From an uncultured Gammaproteobacteria bacterium (GTDB taxonomy: Bacteria; Pseudomonadota; Gammaproteobacteria; Pseudomonadales; Pseudohongiellaceae), in NCBI GenBank assembly GCA_913031035.1, contig CAJWGN010000004.1, forward strand, positions 1 to 64,000: DNA of 64,000 bases, written 5' to 3'. The position numbers and the translations under genes are program-made. The notes beneath the pieces are model-generated. The model was not told the origin of the DNA. It saw only the letters and a program-made list of their open reading frames with translations, and did not search any database. Each line of letters opens with the position of its first letter. The first letter of the stretch is position 1. Of the stretch, positions 53,457-62,822 are shown one piece after another.

Positions 53457-54314
53457 TTATTTTCTGGGTAAAGGAACCAGCGAGGAAGTAATCGATATAT
53501 AACGCTGATACTTAGGGTCTGATCCCCATCTTTCGAGGCCGCTTTTTTCTAACATAGGAATGCCACTGACCTTGGTTAATAAGAAAAATACGAACACAGG
53601 TGAAATCAATGCTGCTAGCTGCCAGCCAACCAACACAGGGGCTGACATCACTGCAATTCCAAGCCAGAGAATTATTTCTCCAAAGTAATTTGGATGGCGT
53701 GAATATTGCCATAAGCCAGTGGTGATAAACTTTTCAGCGTTGGCTGCTTGGCGCCTGAAGCTTGTTTTCTGGCTGTCTGCAACTACTTCCAAACCAAACC
53801 CCAGTACCCAAAGAGTGGTGCCAATAAAAAATGGAATGCCGACGGCCTGTTGCGTCGTAGATGTCATTGCGGCGAGGCCCGCTGCCATTGTTATAAATAC
53901 CCAGGCGCCGCCCAGAGTCCACGTGAACATGTAACGAAAGAAGCGGGTTTTAATTTCATTGAAACGTCTATCTTTACCTGCTTTTTTGACTCGGGCAAAT
54001 AAGAAGCTACCAAGGCGAACGGCCCACACCGCGATCATTACTGAGATAATAAGGCCTCGAGTATCCATACCGGGATGCAAGGCTACAGTCAATATAACTG
54101 TGCCAATGTACGAGGCTGATCCAATCAGGTCGAAGTAGTGTTCGGTTTGATAAGCGAATGCCGGGATAAATGCTAACCAATGCAACATAAACCCAACACT
54201 TGCGCAGATTATGAACAGCGGCAAACCGCTGAACACAACACTACCTTGATTGCCTGCAACAGCAAGCGCTGCGCTAAATGCTATGATAGCTAGGATGCCA
54301 ATGATGGGCTTCAT
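53457..54314 (-). CDS. DUF1295 membrane protein (steroid 5-alpha-reductase-like fold)
   Basis: A 285-residue protein with about seven hydrophobic segments. The hallmark R-H-P-N-Y-F-G-E-I near residue 207 with a W-x-x-S-x-H-P-N-Y pattern, and F-F-L-L-T-K-V-S-G-I-P near the end, are those of the 3-oxo-5-alpha-steroid dehydrogenase/DUF1295 superfamily, usually isoprenoid or lipid reductases or methyltransferases. NADPH-dependent reduction of an unsaturated lipid in the inner membrane is plausible. The 13-bp tandem repeat lies directly upstream. Confidence 0.88.
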   Translation of the reverse strand: MKPIIGILAIIAFSAALAVAGNQGSVVFSGLPLFIICASVGFMLHWLAFIPAFAYQTEHYFDLIGSASYIGTVILTVALHPGMDTRGLIISVMIAVWAVRLGSFLFARVKKAGKDRRFNEIKTRFFRYMFTWTLGGAWVFITMAAGLAAMTSTTQQAVGIPFFIGTTLWVLGFGLEVVADSQKTSFRRQAANAEKFITTGLWQYSRHPNYFGEIILWLGIAVMSAPVLVGWQLAALISPVFVFFLLTKVSGIPMLEKSGLERWGSDPKYQRYISITSSLVPLPRK

Positions 54315-54330
54315 AATAAAATTCTCTTTG

Positions 54331-54361
54331 TTCTAAGTTTTGGTTCTAAGTTTTGGTTCTA
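54331..54361. repeat. 13-bp tandem repeat
   Basis: The unit T-T-C-T-A-A-G-T-T-T-T-G-G occurs 2.4 times between the DUF1295 start and the end of the propeller protein gene. Its last base includes the stop codon of the latter. It looks like a slippage repeat with no known role. Confidence 0.8.
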
Positions 54362-55438
54362 AAAATCTACTCTTGCGAGGGCGATGCCGCTTTCTCCAGC
54401 GACGGCATACAACATGTACACCACATCATCCTCTACGAACAAAGCAGGATCTCTTAACTGGTTAACCTGTCCATACGCTGTACTTCGCACAGATGGTTCA
54501 ATTAAAGCGTTAGCACCTTCCCAATCATGCTCTGGTTTTAAGACGACGCGCTCCCCTATGTGTTGCCAAGCCATCCAGTCCGGTTTTAAATCGATGGTGC
54601 TGAGCATGATGCTTTCGGGGGCGTCTCCAACGCGGGTCCAGAAAACGATTAGGCTGTCATCCCTCACCATTACAGCTGAATGCCGCATTGTTGGTTCGAA
54701 CAGTCTAGGGCCAGATTCAAAGCCGGTCTTGCCATTTCTGGAACGATAGAACTGGCCCGGCATGGCGATGGCATAGGTAATTCCGGCATAGTCGAATTTT
54801 CGGAAATAAGTAAGCCCAATATTTTCATTGTTAGCCTGAAAATCTATGCCATTGTCAGAAGTGGCAACCCGTGAATGTTGAAATGCAGCATCTTCTAGTC
54901 CGTGATAGTACATAACAATTTTTTGATTAGTATTGTCCACATGCACATCAGGTGACGCGATATGTGGCTCGGTGAGTTCTTTTGCATAGTCGTGCGAGAC
55001 ACGGACACCGCTGGCGATTCGGGTCGCAACTAATTTAGTTAGGCGAGCTTCGGATATTGCTGGGCGGGTCGGTGCGAAAAACGAATCTTTAATATGCAAG
55101 CTGCCGGCTTCATGTATTTTCCAGGGTCCTAAAAGATTGTCAGCATAGGCCAGTCGGATATACAGGCCTTTGTGATCAGCAAAATAAAGGTAGTATTTTC
55201 CGAGAGGGTCAGTAACCCATTCCGGCACCTTGATCAGAGAAGGACCTTGGATATTTTTGCCAATACTTGGATGGATGCCCGACTCAATAATGGGGCCGTG
55301 ACCTAGGCGAGTAACAGTGATTTTTTCAGGATCGGTTTGCTGTGCGACTAAAGTATTAGTCAGTGCCAGATTTAAAAATAGGCAATATTTTAAAAGCCAA
55401 AAAACGTGACCGACGAAGCGCGTGTTGACACTTTTCAT
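54359..55438 (-). CDS. Exported five-bladed-propeller protein, GH43-like
   Basis: A 359-residue protein with a signal peptide ending N-T-L-V-A-Q-Q near residue 34. Blade-like motifs are seen: G-P-S-L-I-K-V-P-E-W-V, Y-Y-L-Y-F-A-D-H, L-A-Y-A-D-N-L-L-G-P-W and Y-M-L-Y-A-V-A-G-E-S-G-I-A-L-A. These resemble GH43/GH32-type glycoside hydrolases, with a D-P-x-x-Y-Y pattern, but I cannot place the catalytic acids, so enzymatic activity is uncertain. It lies 44 bp upstream of the DUF1295 gene on the same strand. Confidence 0.75.
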   Translation of the reverse strand: MKSVNTRFVGHVFWLLKYCLFLNLALTNTLVAQQTDPEKITVTRLGHGPIIESGIHPSIGKNIQGPSLIKVPEWVTDPLGKYYLYFADHKGLYIRLAYADNLLGPWKIHEAGSLHIKDSFFAPTRPAISEARLTKLVATRIASGVRVSHDYAKELTEPHIASPDVHVDNTNQKIVMYYHGLEDAAFQHSRVATSDNGIDFQANNENIGLTYFRKFDYAGITYAIAMPGQFYRSRNGKTGFESGPRLFEPTMRHSAVMVRDDSLIVFWTRVGDAPESIMLSTIDLKPDWMAWQHIGERVVLKPEHDWEGANALIEPSVRSTAYGQVNQLRDPALFVEDDVVYMLYAVAGESGIALARVDF

Positions 55439-56116
55439 GGGTGAATTTCCGATACTTTATTTTTATTATTTTGATAAGAATAAATTTGCTGGTGGTAAAA
55501 GTCTAATGATAATTCTACGAGGGTTTGAAGTTTTCTACTTAGAGATTACAGTCTGGGAATAGGCCCGCCCCCGCCAATCGTAATCCTCCGGTATTTTTTG
55601 AACCTATTACATCGCCACTATTAGGCGATAGGAGGAGTGATTTTCGCGCTGTTTGTTCGATTTTATTTTGCTGCTTCTGCTTTTTATCATAGTGGCTGTG
55701 GCGGGAAAAATGAAATCAAATGGAGAGAAGGGCCTTGGCGGCAGCTTGCTAAGGTAGGATTTTAGCGTTCAGCCAGTGTCTTGTCTAAATCGGGGTGGTT
55801 GCGGTGTTTGTCCGCCCAAGACAGTTGTGGATCTATTCTAAGTGGGTCTATGTGAGCGGGTCCATCCCTAGTTGTTATATTTTAATTGGTTCTAGTGGCT
55901 GGTGGTCTATTGAAGATTGGTCTGGTGAAGAAGGGCGGGCTAGCGGCTAGCGGTACAGGATTCAATGCTCTGTTTGTCTTCCATATCTTACCTTTTTCTA
56001 GCGCTGGCCTTTTAGCGGCTCAGCGCTTACCTATTTTCCTTTGCTATTTTCCCTCGACTATCAGACCTTCTGTGCAAAAGGAGGGTGTTGTCTGAACGTC
56101 ATTTTCACAGAGATGA
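55439..56116. other. Intergenic region without a supported gene
   Basis: Almost 700 bases. A 69-residue plus-strand frame (55886-56095) is open but has no ribosome site, no homology and no neighbours to support it. Other frames are broken by stops. Possibly the remains of a lost gene. Confidence 0.5.
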
Positions 56117-56974
56117 TTAGTTGGCGAGCTTTCTTTTTATGGGGGGCAGGTCAACAAAATCACCGGCTCTTTTTTCGCCTGCGGCTTGCATTGCCTCTTG
56201 AACTTCATCGTGTTGCAACATGCTAGCATTCCAAATGCTGATGTAGTCGAGACCGTCCGCTGTACTGTGGTCCCGTGCATAGTTAATTATGCGCTTGCTG
56301 CCGTAAATCGCCAGAGGTGCTTTACTGGCGATTTGTTTAGCTAACTCCATTACGCCAGTAATGAGAGCTTCATGGTCTTCAAAAACTTGGTTAACCAATC
56401 CCAGACTCTTAGCTTCGTCGGCGTGCATCCTGCGACCGGTAAAGGCAAGCTCTTTTACAACGCCTTCCGGGATAAGTTTACAGAGCCGAGGAAATGTCCC
56501 AACATCGGCAGTCATGCCTATGTTAATTTCAAAAATCGTTAAAAAGCTATCTTGTGTCATATAGCGCATATCGCAGGCCGTTATAAGATCAACGCCTCCA
56601 CCTATGGCGCCGCCTTGGATTGCCGCTAATACAGGCACTCTGCAGTTTTCTAAACAGGAAAACGTTTTCTGCATATGGGCTACGGTTTCATAAAACTTTA
56701 CGCCTTTCAAACGGGCCAGTTTCTCTGGCGTCATCGTGTCATCTTTGTTTTGTATAGTGCTGCCAAATGCAGAGGTATCTAAACCGGAAGTAAAGTGTGG
56801 GCCGGTTGATGATATAACGATGACTCTCGCTTGTGCTTCGGTTTCAATTTTTTCAATTATTTTTGGCAGCTCATCCCAAAACTCAGGAATCATACTGTTG
56901 CGACGCTCTGGTCGGATGAGTTTGATGTGTGCAATATGATCAGATATTGATAGATCGAAACAGGTATAAGTCAC
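56117..56974 (-). CDS. Dienoyl-CoA isomerase-type crotonase (ECH1-like)
   Basis: A 285-residue crotonase. The acyl-CoA oxyanion loop is I-Q-G-G-A-I-G-G-G-V-D. The acidic residues D129, E149 and D157 in G-G-G-V-D, T-I-F-E-I and M-T-A-D-V-G-T have the same 20 and 8 residue spacings as the active-site Asp176, Glu196 and Asp204 of rat delta3,5-delta2,4-dienoyl-CoA isomerase (established). It therefore most likely shifts double bonds in polyunsaturated fatty acid oxidation rather than hydrating. It stands upstream of the small exported protein gene on the same strand. Confidence 0.9.
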   Translation of the reverse strand: MTYTCFDLSISDHIAHIKLIRPERRNSMIPEFWDELPKIIEKIETEAQARVIVISSTGPHFTSGLDTSAFGSTIQNKDDTMTPEKLARLKGVKFYETVAHMQKTFSCLENCRVPVLAAIQGGAIGGGVDLITACDMRYMTQDSFLTIFEINIGMTADVGTFPRLCKLIPEGVVKELAFTGRRMHADEAKSLGLVNQVFEDHEALITGVMELAKQIASKAPLAIYGSKRIINYARDHSTADGLDYISIWNASMLQHDEVQEAMQAAGEKRAGDFVDLPPIKRKLAN

Positions 56975-57007
56975 AGCGTATTCCTTTGCTAATATTTTTT
57001 GTTTAGG

Positions 57008-57646
57008 TTACCGAGCTGGGCCGCAGTGAAAAGTCACAGCTTCAGCGCCACTTCGGACATTCTGAGTTGCTATGCCCGTTGTCACAGCTCCAGCATTTGC
57101 CATTCGCCGACGGCGATCATTCATATAAGTGTTGAATGATAATAGGGACTGTTCAGATAAGCCATATTGAATATCGCTGAGGACAGTTGCGTAGAAGTTA
57201 GCTATAAACCTTTTAGTAAAGCCATTTCGCTTTTCATAGGCATTAAGTGCCTCGTTGATACGGTCCTCTCCAGAGGCAGTGGAGTGGTTCCACGCCTGAC
57301 ACATGACGCGAACGTTCGCCATTTCATTGGTATTGATAAATGTCCGAGCATTGGACAATGTGATGAAAATGTCTTGGAGTTTGTTGTCGTCTAAAGCGAA
57401 GCGAGTTTTTAGTGACTCGGGATTGTGGGCGATTGTTTGCAAAAGTCTGTTGAGAACCGCCGGGTCTATTTCCTCCGCCGATAAGGTCGGGGCTAAAACC
57501 TTCAGCTCCCTCCCTGTTTGATTTTTAATTGTTTTTTTTGTCGAATTAAGATCTATCGTGTTATCCCCAATTGGCTCCTGAGAAAAAGCTAATGAGCTCA
57601 ACAGCAAACCGGATAGGAATAAGCTATGGATTAGCCTATAAATCAT
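57008..57646 (-). CDS. Small exported protein of unknown function, coupled to the M20-type hydrolase gene
   Basis: A 212-residue protein with a signal peptide ending L-A-F-S-Q near residue 23. The mature part is mostly helical (L-N-R-L-L-Q-T-I-A-H-N, A-N-V-R-V-M-C-Q-A-W) and has two cysteines, one near residue 117 and one in the final H-C-G-P. No family is recognised. Its ATGA start overlaps the stop of the M20 gene, so the two are made together; it may be a partner of that hydrolase. Codon use is like its neighbours. Confidence 0.65.
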   Translation of the reverse strand: MIYRLIHSLFLSGLLLSSLAFSQEPIGDNTIDLNSTKKTIKNQTGRELKVLAPTLSAEEIDPAVLNRLLQTIAHNPESLKTRFALDDNKLQDIFITLSNARTFINTNEMANVRVMCQAWNHSTASGEDRINEALNAYEKRNGFTKRFIANFYATVLSDIQYGLSEQSLLSFNTYMNDRRRRMANAGAVTTGIATQNVRSGAEAVTFHCGPAR

Positions 57647-59247
57647 AACGGATTTCTCTGAATTACTGTGGGTTCGAATTGGGGATATTCGATTCCAAGC
57701 TGATCAAGATAAGTGTCAAAGCGCGATGGCTCGTAATAGAGCTCTTCGAGTCGGTCTTTGAAAAGGGCCATAATTTCGGCATTTTTCTCGATAGCAGGTG
57801 CGTCGTCAGGGCCGATAAAAGGCACATACTTAACATCCGCTGTTTGTACATCGTCGAAATAGCTTAGTGCGTCGCCTATGAGAGATTTGTTTTGGATCAG
57901 ATCGAGCATAGTGGTTGCGACTACTTTGGCGCCGGCAACAGCACCTTTATGGGCAATGGGTGTTGCCATAGCCATTGCGCTGGACCAGTGGTGCCCTTGA
58001 AGCCGTCCAACATTTGCGGGATAGCGCAGGGTTACGGTTGGCACGTTCCAGGAAATGTCGCCAATATCGTCAGAGCCTCCGGAAACAGGTGAGGGTAGTG
58101 GTTCGCCGATGCCGGACAGATTTGTAGCCAGACCAATAGGCCTATCTGCACCCATTAAAGTTTGCAATGCTTTAGCGAAGCGCTGATCATCCTCGGACCA
58201 CGTTGGTAACCCTATTTTTTTTATGTTTTCATCCATGGCTAACGCTATCGGGCGATTGAAATGCCTTGGCCATGCCGCACCGATAATCCTGCGACTTACG
58301 GTAGTGTCCGTCATCATTGCGGCACCTTCTGCTACGCGCTGGAGAGTGTCGAAGTTTTCACGAATTCCCTCTGCAGTAATTTCTCGAATGAAGTACCAAA
58401 CGCTTGCGTAAGAGGGAACTACATTGGGCTGATCACCGCCGCTACTAATGACATAGTGAGAACGCTGCAAGGGGTGCAGATGCTCCCGACGAAAATTCCA
58501 ACCTACATTCATTAATTCAACTGCATCTAACGCGCTTCGGCCTTTCCACGGATCGCCGGCGCCATGGGCAGCCACACCATCAAATAAATATTCAACCGAC
58601 ACCAAGCCAGTTCCACGGCTGTCTCCCCAGCTGACTGTCATATTGTTATCGACATGTGTGAAGATAACAGCATCGACGTCATCGAACAGGCCATCTCGTG
58701 CATACCATGCTTTGGTAGCGAGGAGTTCTTCAGCAATACCCGGCCATAGAATTAGCGTTCCCGGTAAATTTTCTCTTTCCATGATTTCTTTAACGGCAAG
58801 GGCGGCGACAATGTTCACGGCCTGACCAGAGTTATGGCCCTCACCGTGGCCCGGAGCTCCTTCAATCATTGGCTGCCTATAGGCAACACCGGGCATTTGA
58901 GAGGCTCGTGGAATCCCATCTACATCAGAGCCAAGCGCAATAACTGGTTCTCCGCTTCCCCAGCTGGCCCACCAGGAGGAGGGAATGCCAGCAACACCAA
59001 GTTGAATGTCAAAATCATTGTCAGCCAAAATCTCTGTCAGATAGGCCTGGGTTTGAAATTCTTGAAACCCTAGCTCAGAAAACGAAAATAGGCTGTCTAC
59101 AATTTCCTGAGTTAATTTTGTCATGGATTCGACTGATTCGACGGCATCGGCTTTTAAGCCGGTGAAGCCGACTGTTTGTGCAGTTAATAAATTACTAATT
59201 CCCAAACCGACAAAAAAACCGAAAAGGACGGGTTTGTATCTCTGCAT
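57643..59247 (-). CDS. Exported M20-family amidohydrolase (AbgB/aminobenzoyl-glutamate type)
   Basis: A 534-residue metallohydrolase with a signal peptide ending L-L-T-A-Q near residue 24. Metal motifs are L-G-S-D-V-D-G-I-P, G-H-G-E-G-H-N-S-G and the F-T-H-V-D turn; the lid and dimerisation domain starts near A-H-G-A-G-D-P-W-K-G-R. Architecture and length match AbgB-like p-aminobenzoyl-glutamate hydrolases, although those are usually cytoplasmic and about 480 residues; export here is unusual. The small unknown exported gene follows with a 4-bp overlap. Confidence 0.9.
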   Translation of the reverse strand: MQRYKPVLFGFFVGLGISNLLTAQTVGFTGLKADAVESVESMTKLTQEIVDSLFSFSELGFQEFQTQAYLTEILADNDFDIQLGVAGIPSSWWASWGSGEPVIALGSDVDGIPRASQMPGVAYRQPMIEGAPGHGEGHNSGQAVNIVAALAVKEIMERENLPGTLILWPGIAEELLATKAWYARDGLFDDVDAVIFTHVDNNMTVSWGDSRGTGLVSVEYLFDGVAAHGAGDPWKGRSALDAVELMNVGWNFRREHLHPLQRSHYVISSGGDQPNVVPSYASVWYFIREITAEGIRENFDTLQRVAEGAAMMTDTTVSRRIIGAAWPRHFNRPIALAMDENIKKIGLPTWSEDDQRFAKALQTLMGADRPIGLATNLSGIGEPLPSPVSGGSDDIGDISWNVPTVTLRYPANVGRLQGHHWSSAMAMATPIAHKGAVAGAKVVATTMLDLIQNKSLIGDALSYFDDVQTADVKYVPFIGPDDAPAIEKNAEIMALFKDRLEELYYEPSRFDTYLDQLGIEYPQFEPTVIQRNPL

Positions 59248-59943
59248 GATGCAGCTCCAAATAAATTGTCTAAGACAAGATTACGGTGTTTTGAAGAGCT
59301 GTGCTACAGCGCGATTTAATTTGGAGGGGAGGGCATAGTTGGATATTTAGTGATGCCCTGATTAAGTGCAAAAAAGGGGTGAAAAAGTAAAAAATCCAGC
59401 TGATTCACCTCAACAGTCCTCTGGCTGCTAGTCCTTGGCGCGGAGGCTTGTTGGAAAATCTAGAGGGAGAGCCAAATGTCAGATACTAGAAAAAGGTCAG
59501 CAGGTGCAATAGCAACCAAAAGAATTAAGCAGGTATTTTGATTAAGGCAGCTCGATGATCTTGAGCAAACCTTTCAGCAAGATCAAAATCCTTAATGCTC
59601 TGCCGTTAGCGGCGTATAAGCTGTTACGATGCACCTAAGCTGCTTTTAGATGAAAAAGATTAGCGCAGGGCCATCAAAGGTCCGCCCTTGCTGGAAGATT
59701 CGTTAAGCGTGCCTTTGAAGCAAGCTAGTACTCAAGGATAGCTGGTCATCGTGCAGTAGCCATAAGCCCCATTCCTCATCATGCTATTACATTCGTCGAA
59801 ATCACCTAGCTCTGCTTCATATAAAAAATATAAAGAACAAAAAATCATGGTATTTTTGTGTATGGAACGTGGCATTTTTTTATAATTTCTCTCTTTACTA
59901 AATTACTTAACTAAATCACTCAGCTAAATTACAGGCAGACTCT
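59248..59943. other. Divergent intergenic region
   Basis: About 700 bases between the divergent M20 and YncE-like genes. No supported gene; a short minus-strand frame near 59745-59840 shows C-containing peptide but no start or homology. Promoters for both flanking genes should be here. Confidence 0.5.
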
Positions 59944-60933
59944 ATGAAATATTTCCTCGCCATAGGCATGCTCTTTTTAGGGGGCAGCATAAGTGCCGCT
60001 TTCGCCGAAATTCCGAATGGACTCACCGGTACGCTCATAGTGCTGAATAAAAATAGCAACAATGCCAGTTTTATAGACCTCGCGTCTGGCCTCACCATTG
60101 CTACGTTGCCAACCGGTGAGGGGCCTCATGAACTAGTTGTCAGTGATGATGGGCTAATGGCTGTGGGCACCGACTACGGCGGTGGCGACAGTTTGACGGT
60201 ATTTGATGTTCAGAATCTGAAGGTGGCGCGTACTATCGACCTTGGCGGCTATCCGCGTCCTCACGGCATTCAGTTTTTGCCCGGTCAGGCGGAGGTGGTT
60301 GTGACCTCAGAGACAAACGGTGAGTTGGTGGTAGTCAATTTACTAAGCGGTTCTATACTTGGCTCGGTGGCAACGTCAGGGCGAGGTTCACACATGGTTG
60401 CATTGGGGCAAAGCGGTGAATTAGCATTTACCAGTAACCTCGAATCTAGCAACGTTTCAGTTATTAACCTTAGCCGTGGACGAATGCAGACCGCGTTTCG
60501 AGTGCCGGGTCGGCCGGAAGCGATTACGGTAAACAAGGAAGCCACTGAAATTTGGGTCGGTAGCAATGAGGAAGGTGTGGTCTCTGTTATGAATTCTGTA
60601 ACTGGAAAAGTTACAGCACAGTGGTCTGATTTTAGTTGGCCGTACCGGGTTTTACTGAGCAACGATGAACAGCTCGCCGTCATTCCCGATATGGACAACA
60701 ATGACCTTAGGTTTATCAATGCAGTAAAAAAGCAAGAAGTTGGCAAGATAGAGCTAGGGGACGCAAGTCCTCAGGGAGTCGTTTTTCATCCTAATGACCA
60801 AGTTCTTTTTTTATCACTGGCAAACAAGAATAAAGTCCTAGTGATAGACAGAAAAAGTCGAGCAGTATTGGGAGAGTATGAAACAGGATCAGCACCGGAC
60901 GGGATCGGGTATTCATCTCTGATCCTTAATTGA
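59944..60933 (+). CDS. Exported YncE-type beta-propeller protein
   Basis: A 329-residue protein with a signal peptide ending S-A-A-F-A-E near residue 22. Seven blades are suggested by repeats such as L-I-V-L-N-K-N-S-N, I-A-T-L-P-T-G-E-G-P-H, L-V-V-V-N-L-L-S-G-S and V-L-V-I-D-R-K-S-R-A-V. It is a YncE or lactonase-like propeller; ligands and activity are not known. Unrelated in sequence context to the propeller in the Bacteroidota part. It ends 18 bp before the convergent TIGR01777 gene. Confidence 0.88.
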   Translation: MKYFLAIGMLFLGGSISAAFAEIPNGLTGTLIVLNKNSNNASFIDLASGLTIATLPTGEGPHELVVSDDGLMAVGTDYGGGDSLTVFDVQNLKVARTIDLGGYPRPHGIQFLPGQAEVVVTSETNGELVVVNLLSGSILGSVATSGRGSHMVALGQSGELAFTSNLESSNVSVINLSRGRMQTAFRVPGRPEAITVNKEATEIWVGSNEEGVVSVMNSVTGKVTAQWSDFSWPYRVLLSNDEQLAVIPDMDNNDLRFINAVKKQEVGKIELGDASPQGVVFHPNDQVLFLSLANKNKVLVIDRKSRAVLGEYETGSAPDGIGYSSLILN

Positions 60934-60951
60934 ACTTTTGGTAAAAATTCT

Positions 60952-61863
60952 TCAAGTGTTGGTATCTAGGAGATGTTTGAGCGCTGCTTCCAATTCAGGA
61001 TGTTGCAATTCAAATACCATCTCATCGTGTTTGGTGGACCGAACGTCGCTACTGGCAAGTAGTGCTGCGTCGGCCATCTCTCCAAACATAAGTCTTGCTA
61101 CGGGTGCGGGTACAGTTGGCAGACGAAAACGCTTACTGGCACTGCTTAGAGCGATAGCAAAATTATTACTTGTGACAGCGCTATTAGAGACAAAATTAAT
61201 AGGGCCCTTCAGTTTTTCATCGGTTAAGCCGAGCTCAATTAAGCGCATAACGTCGTGAATGCTCATCCAACTTATCTTTTGCTGTCCGCTGCCTATTGCG
61301 CCGACAACTGCCAGTCGCATGGGTAGGAGAAAGTTTTTCAATACCCCGCCGGTAACGCTAAGTACAATACCAAAACGCATGTTGATCGTCCGAATGCCTG
61401 CGTTGGAGGCAGCTGCTGTTGCGTTTTCCCAGCGTATAGCGACTTCTGCGAGAAAGTCAGAACCTGCGGGACTAGCTTCTGTGGCATAGCTTGAGGGAGT
61501 AGGGCCGTAATACCCAATAGCAGACCCAGACATATACACTGCAGGTTTTTTGATTTGTTTGGCAAGGCTCTCGCTTAAAGCCTTGGTCAGTAATTCTCTG
61601 CTTAAAATAATTTCTTGTTTGCGAGCATCGTTCCAACGTTTGTCGGAGATATTAGCGCCGGCAAGGTTAATAACGCCGTACAGAGGGATGTCAGGATCTT
61701 GGTGGACCACTCCCGCTTGCTCATCATAGTAAAAAGGGCCGTCTAACTTGCCTCGTAGCAAGGGGTAAGTTTTGTAGCCGGATTTTGATAAAGACTTACC
61801 TAGAGCTCTGCCAATCATTCCAGAGGAACCGGTTATAAGAATATTCTTCTGCTGGTTTGGCAT
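60952..61863 (-). CDS. TIGR01777-family SDR epimerase (YfcH-like)
   Basis: A 303-residue extended-SDR protein. The cofactor motif is G-S-S-G-M-I-G-R-A-L near residue 12, with N-L-A-G-A-N-I-S-D-K-R-W, Y-M-S-G-S-A-I-G-Y-Y-G and S-W-M-S-I-H-D-V. These are the signature of the TIGR01777 (YfcH, sulA-like) family, whose reaction is not well defined. The C-terminus contains the E-M-A-D-A-A-L-L-A-S-S-D-V family motif. Start at 61863. It converges with the YncE-like gene and lies upstream of the SOUL gene's end by 47 bp. Confidence 0.9.
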   Translation of the reverse strand: MPNQQKNILITGSSGMIGRALGKSLSKSGYKTYPLLRGKLDGPFYYDEQAGVVHQDPDIPLYGVINLAGANISDKRWNDARKQEIILSRELLTKALSESLAKQIKKPAVYMSGSAIGYYGPTPSSYATEASPAGSDFLAEVAIRWENATAAASNAGIRTINMRFGIVLSVTGGVLKNFLLPMRLAVVGAIGSGQQKISWMSIHDVMRLIELGLTDEKLKGPINFVSNSAVTSNNFAIALSSASKRFRLPTVPAPVARLMFGEMADAALLASSDVRSTKHDEMVFELQHPELEAALKHLLDTNT

Positions 61864-61910
61864 CTGGCAGTCTCGCTCTTTAAGTGAACGTAGTCATTTT
61901 TGGTGGCAAG

Positions 61911-62573
61911 TTAACCTCCGGGATGGTTGCTAACTTCAAACATCACCTCGTTGCGTCGCATGAAAGCAGGCATGAAAGGTGGATTATACACGGCTGACTC
62001 TGCCGCTGATATTTTTTCAATGCCCTGACTTTCAATGAACGAGCTCAGCAGTTGCGCCTGCTTATCGAAATTTTTCTGTGTCCACCTTCCGGAATACCTT
62101 ATCACCGCCATTAATCTTGACGGAACTTGCCTAAGTGAGATTTCTTCGCTGCTTGGCATTGGCGCTGTATCAAGTTCGAACTTGCTTGGGAGCATGAAAG
62201 CCACTGTCCAGCCTGAATCAGTCTTGCTTTGCTGGACCGGAGCGGTCATCGCTATTTTTTCGTTTACAACTTTTCCAGCCGAAGAAGTTTGTTGTACCGG
62301 GGCGGTCATATCAATTGATGTTTGGCTTACATTGTCTCCGCTGATATAGCCGAACAGACGCATAAAGCCGCTACTGGCAGCCCTACCGTAGCTATTGGTT
62401 TCTGTGACAGTGGTTTCAGCTACTAGATAGCTAGCGTACAGCCGATATTCAATTTTTCCTTCGGCATGTAAGACTTCGTACTTTGGTTTCTCTATTGCCA
62501 CTGAGTTGCTGCTCATAATGGTAGTTACGCATAGGGCGGTGAACGCCACGAACAATTTAGAAAGCGAATACAT
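61911..62573 (-). CDS. Exported SOUL-family haem-binding protein
   Basis: A 220-residue protein with a signal peptide ending in the S-N-S-V-A-I region near residue 27. SOUL/HBP motifs are Y-E-V-L-H-A-E-G-K-I-E-Y-R-L-Y, then M-T-A-P-V-Q-Q twice (residues near 87 and 107), I-A-M-T-A-P-V and F-M-L-P-S-K-F. Such proteins bind haem or other tetrapyrroles. The gene is on the minus strand, starting at 62573, upstream of the TIGR01777 gene on the same strand. Confidence 0.9.
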   Translation of the reverse strand: MYSLSKLFVAFTALCVTTIMSSNSVAIEKPKYEVLHAEGKIEYRLYASYLVAETTVTETNSYGRAASSGFMRLFGYISGDNVSQTSIDMTAPVQQTSSAGKVVNEKIAMTAPVQQSKTDSGWTVAFMLPSKFELDTAPMPSSEEISLRQVPSRLMAVIRYSGRWTQKNFDKQAQLLSSFIESQGIEKISAAESAVYNPPFMPAFMRRNEVMFEVSNHPGG

Positions 62574-62822
62574 TGTTTTTTTCTCTAAGACATTTGCGCT
62601 GGGGTTTCAGAGCAAATTAATTTTATAGGTTAACAACAACAATAACGTCATATTTAGGTTTTTGGATCAGTCTTCTTTAAAAAATGCTTAGAAGTGCTTT
62701 ATTACAAATTATTCGTGAACAAGTTTCCTTTTTGTTGTGATCCGTAAAAATCATCTCCCCGTATATACAGTGGCTACCATTTACTTATTTATTATCATTT
62801 TACTAAATCATTGGGGATATAC

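Noticed and set aside
55886-56095. 69-residue plus-strand frame in the gap before the crotonase gene
   Set aside because: No ribosome site, signal or homology, and it stands alone in a stretch that looks noncoding.
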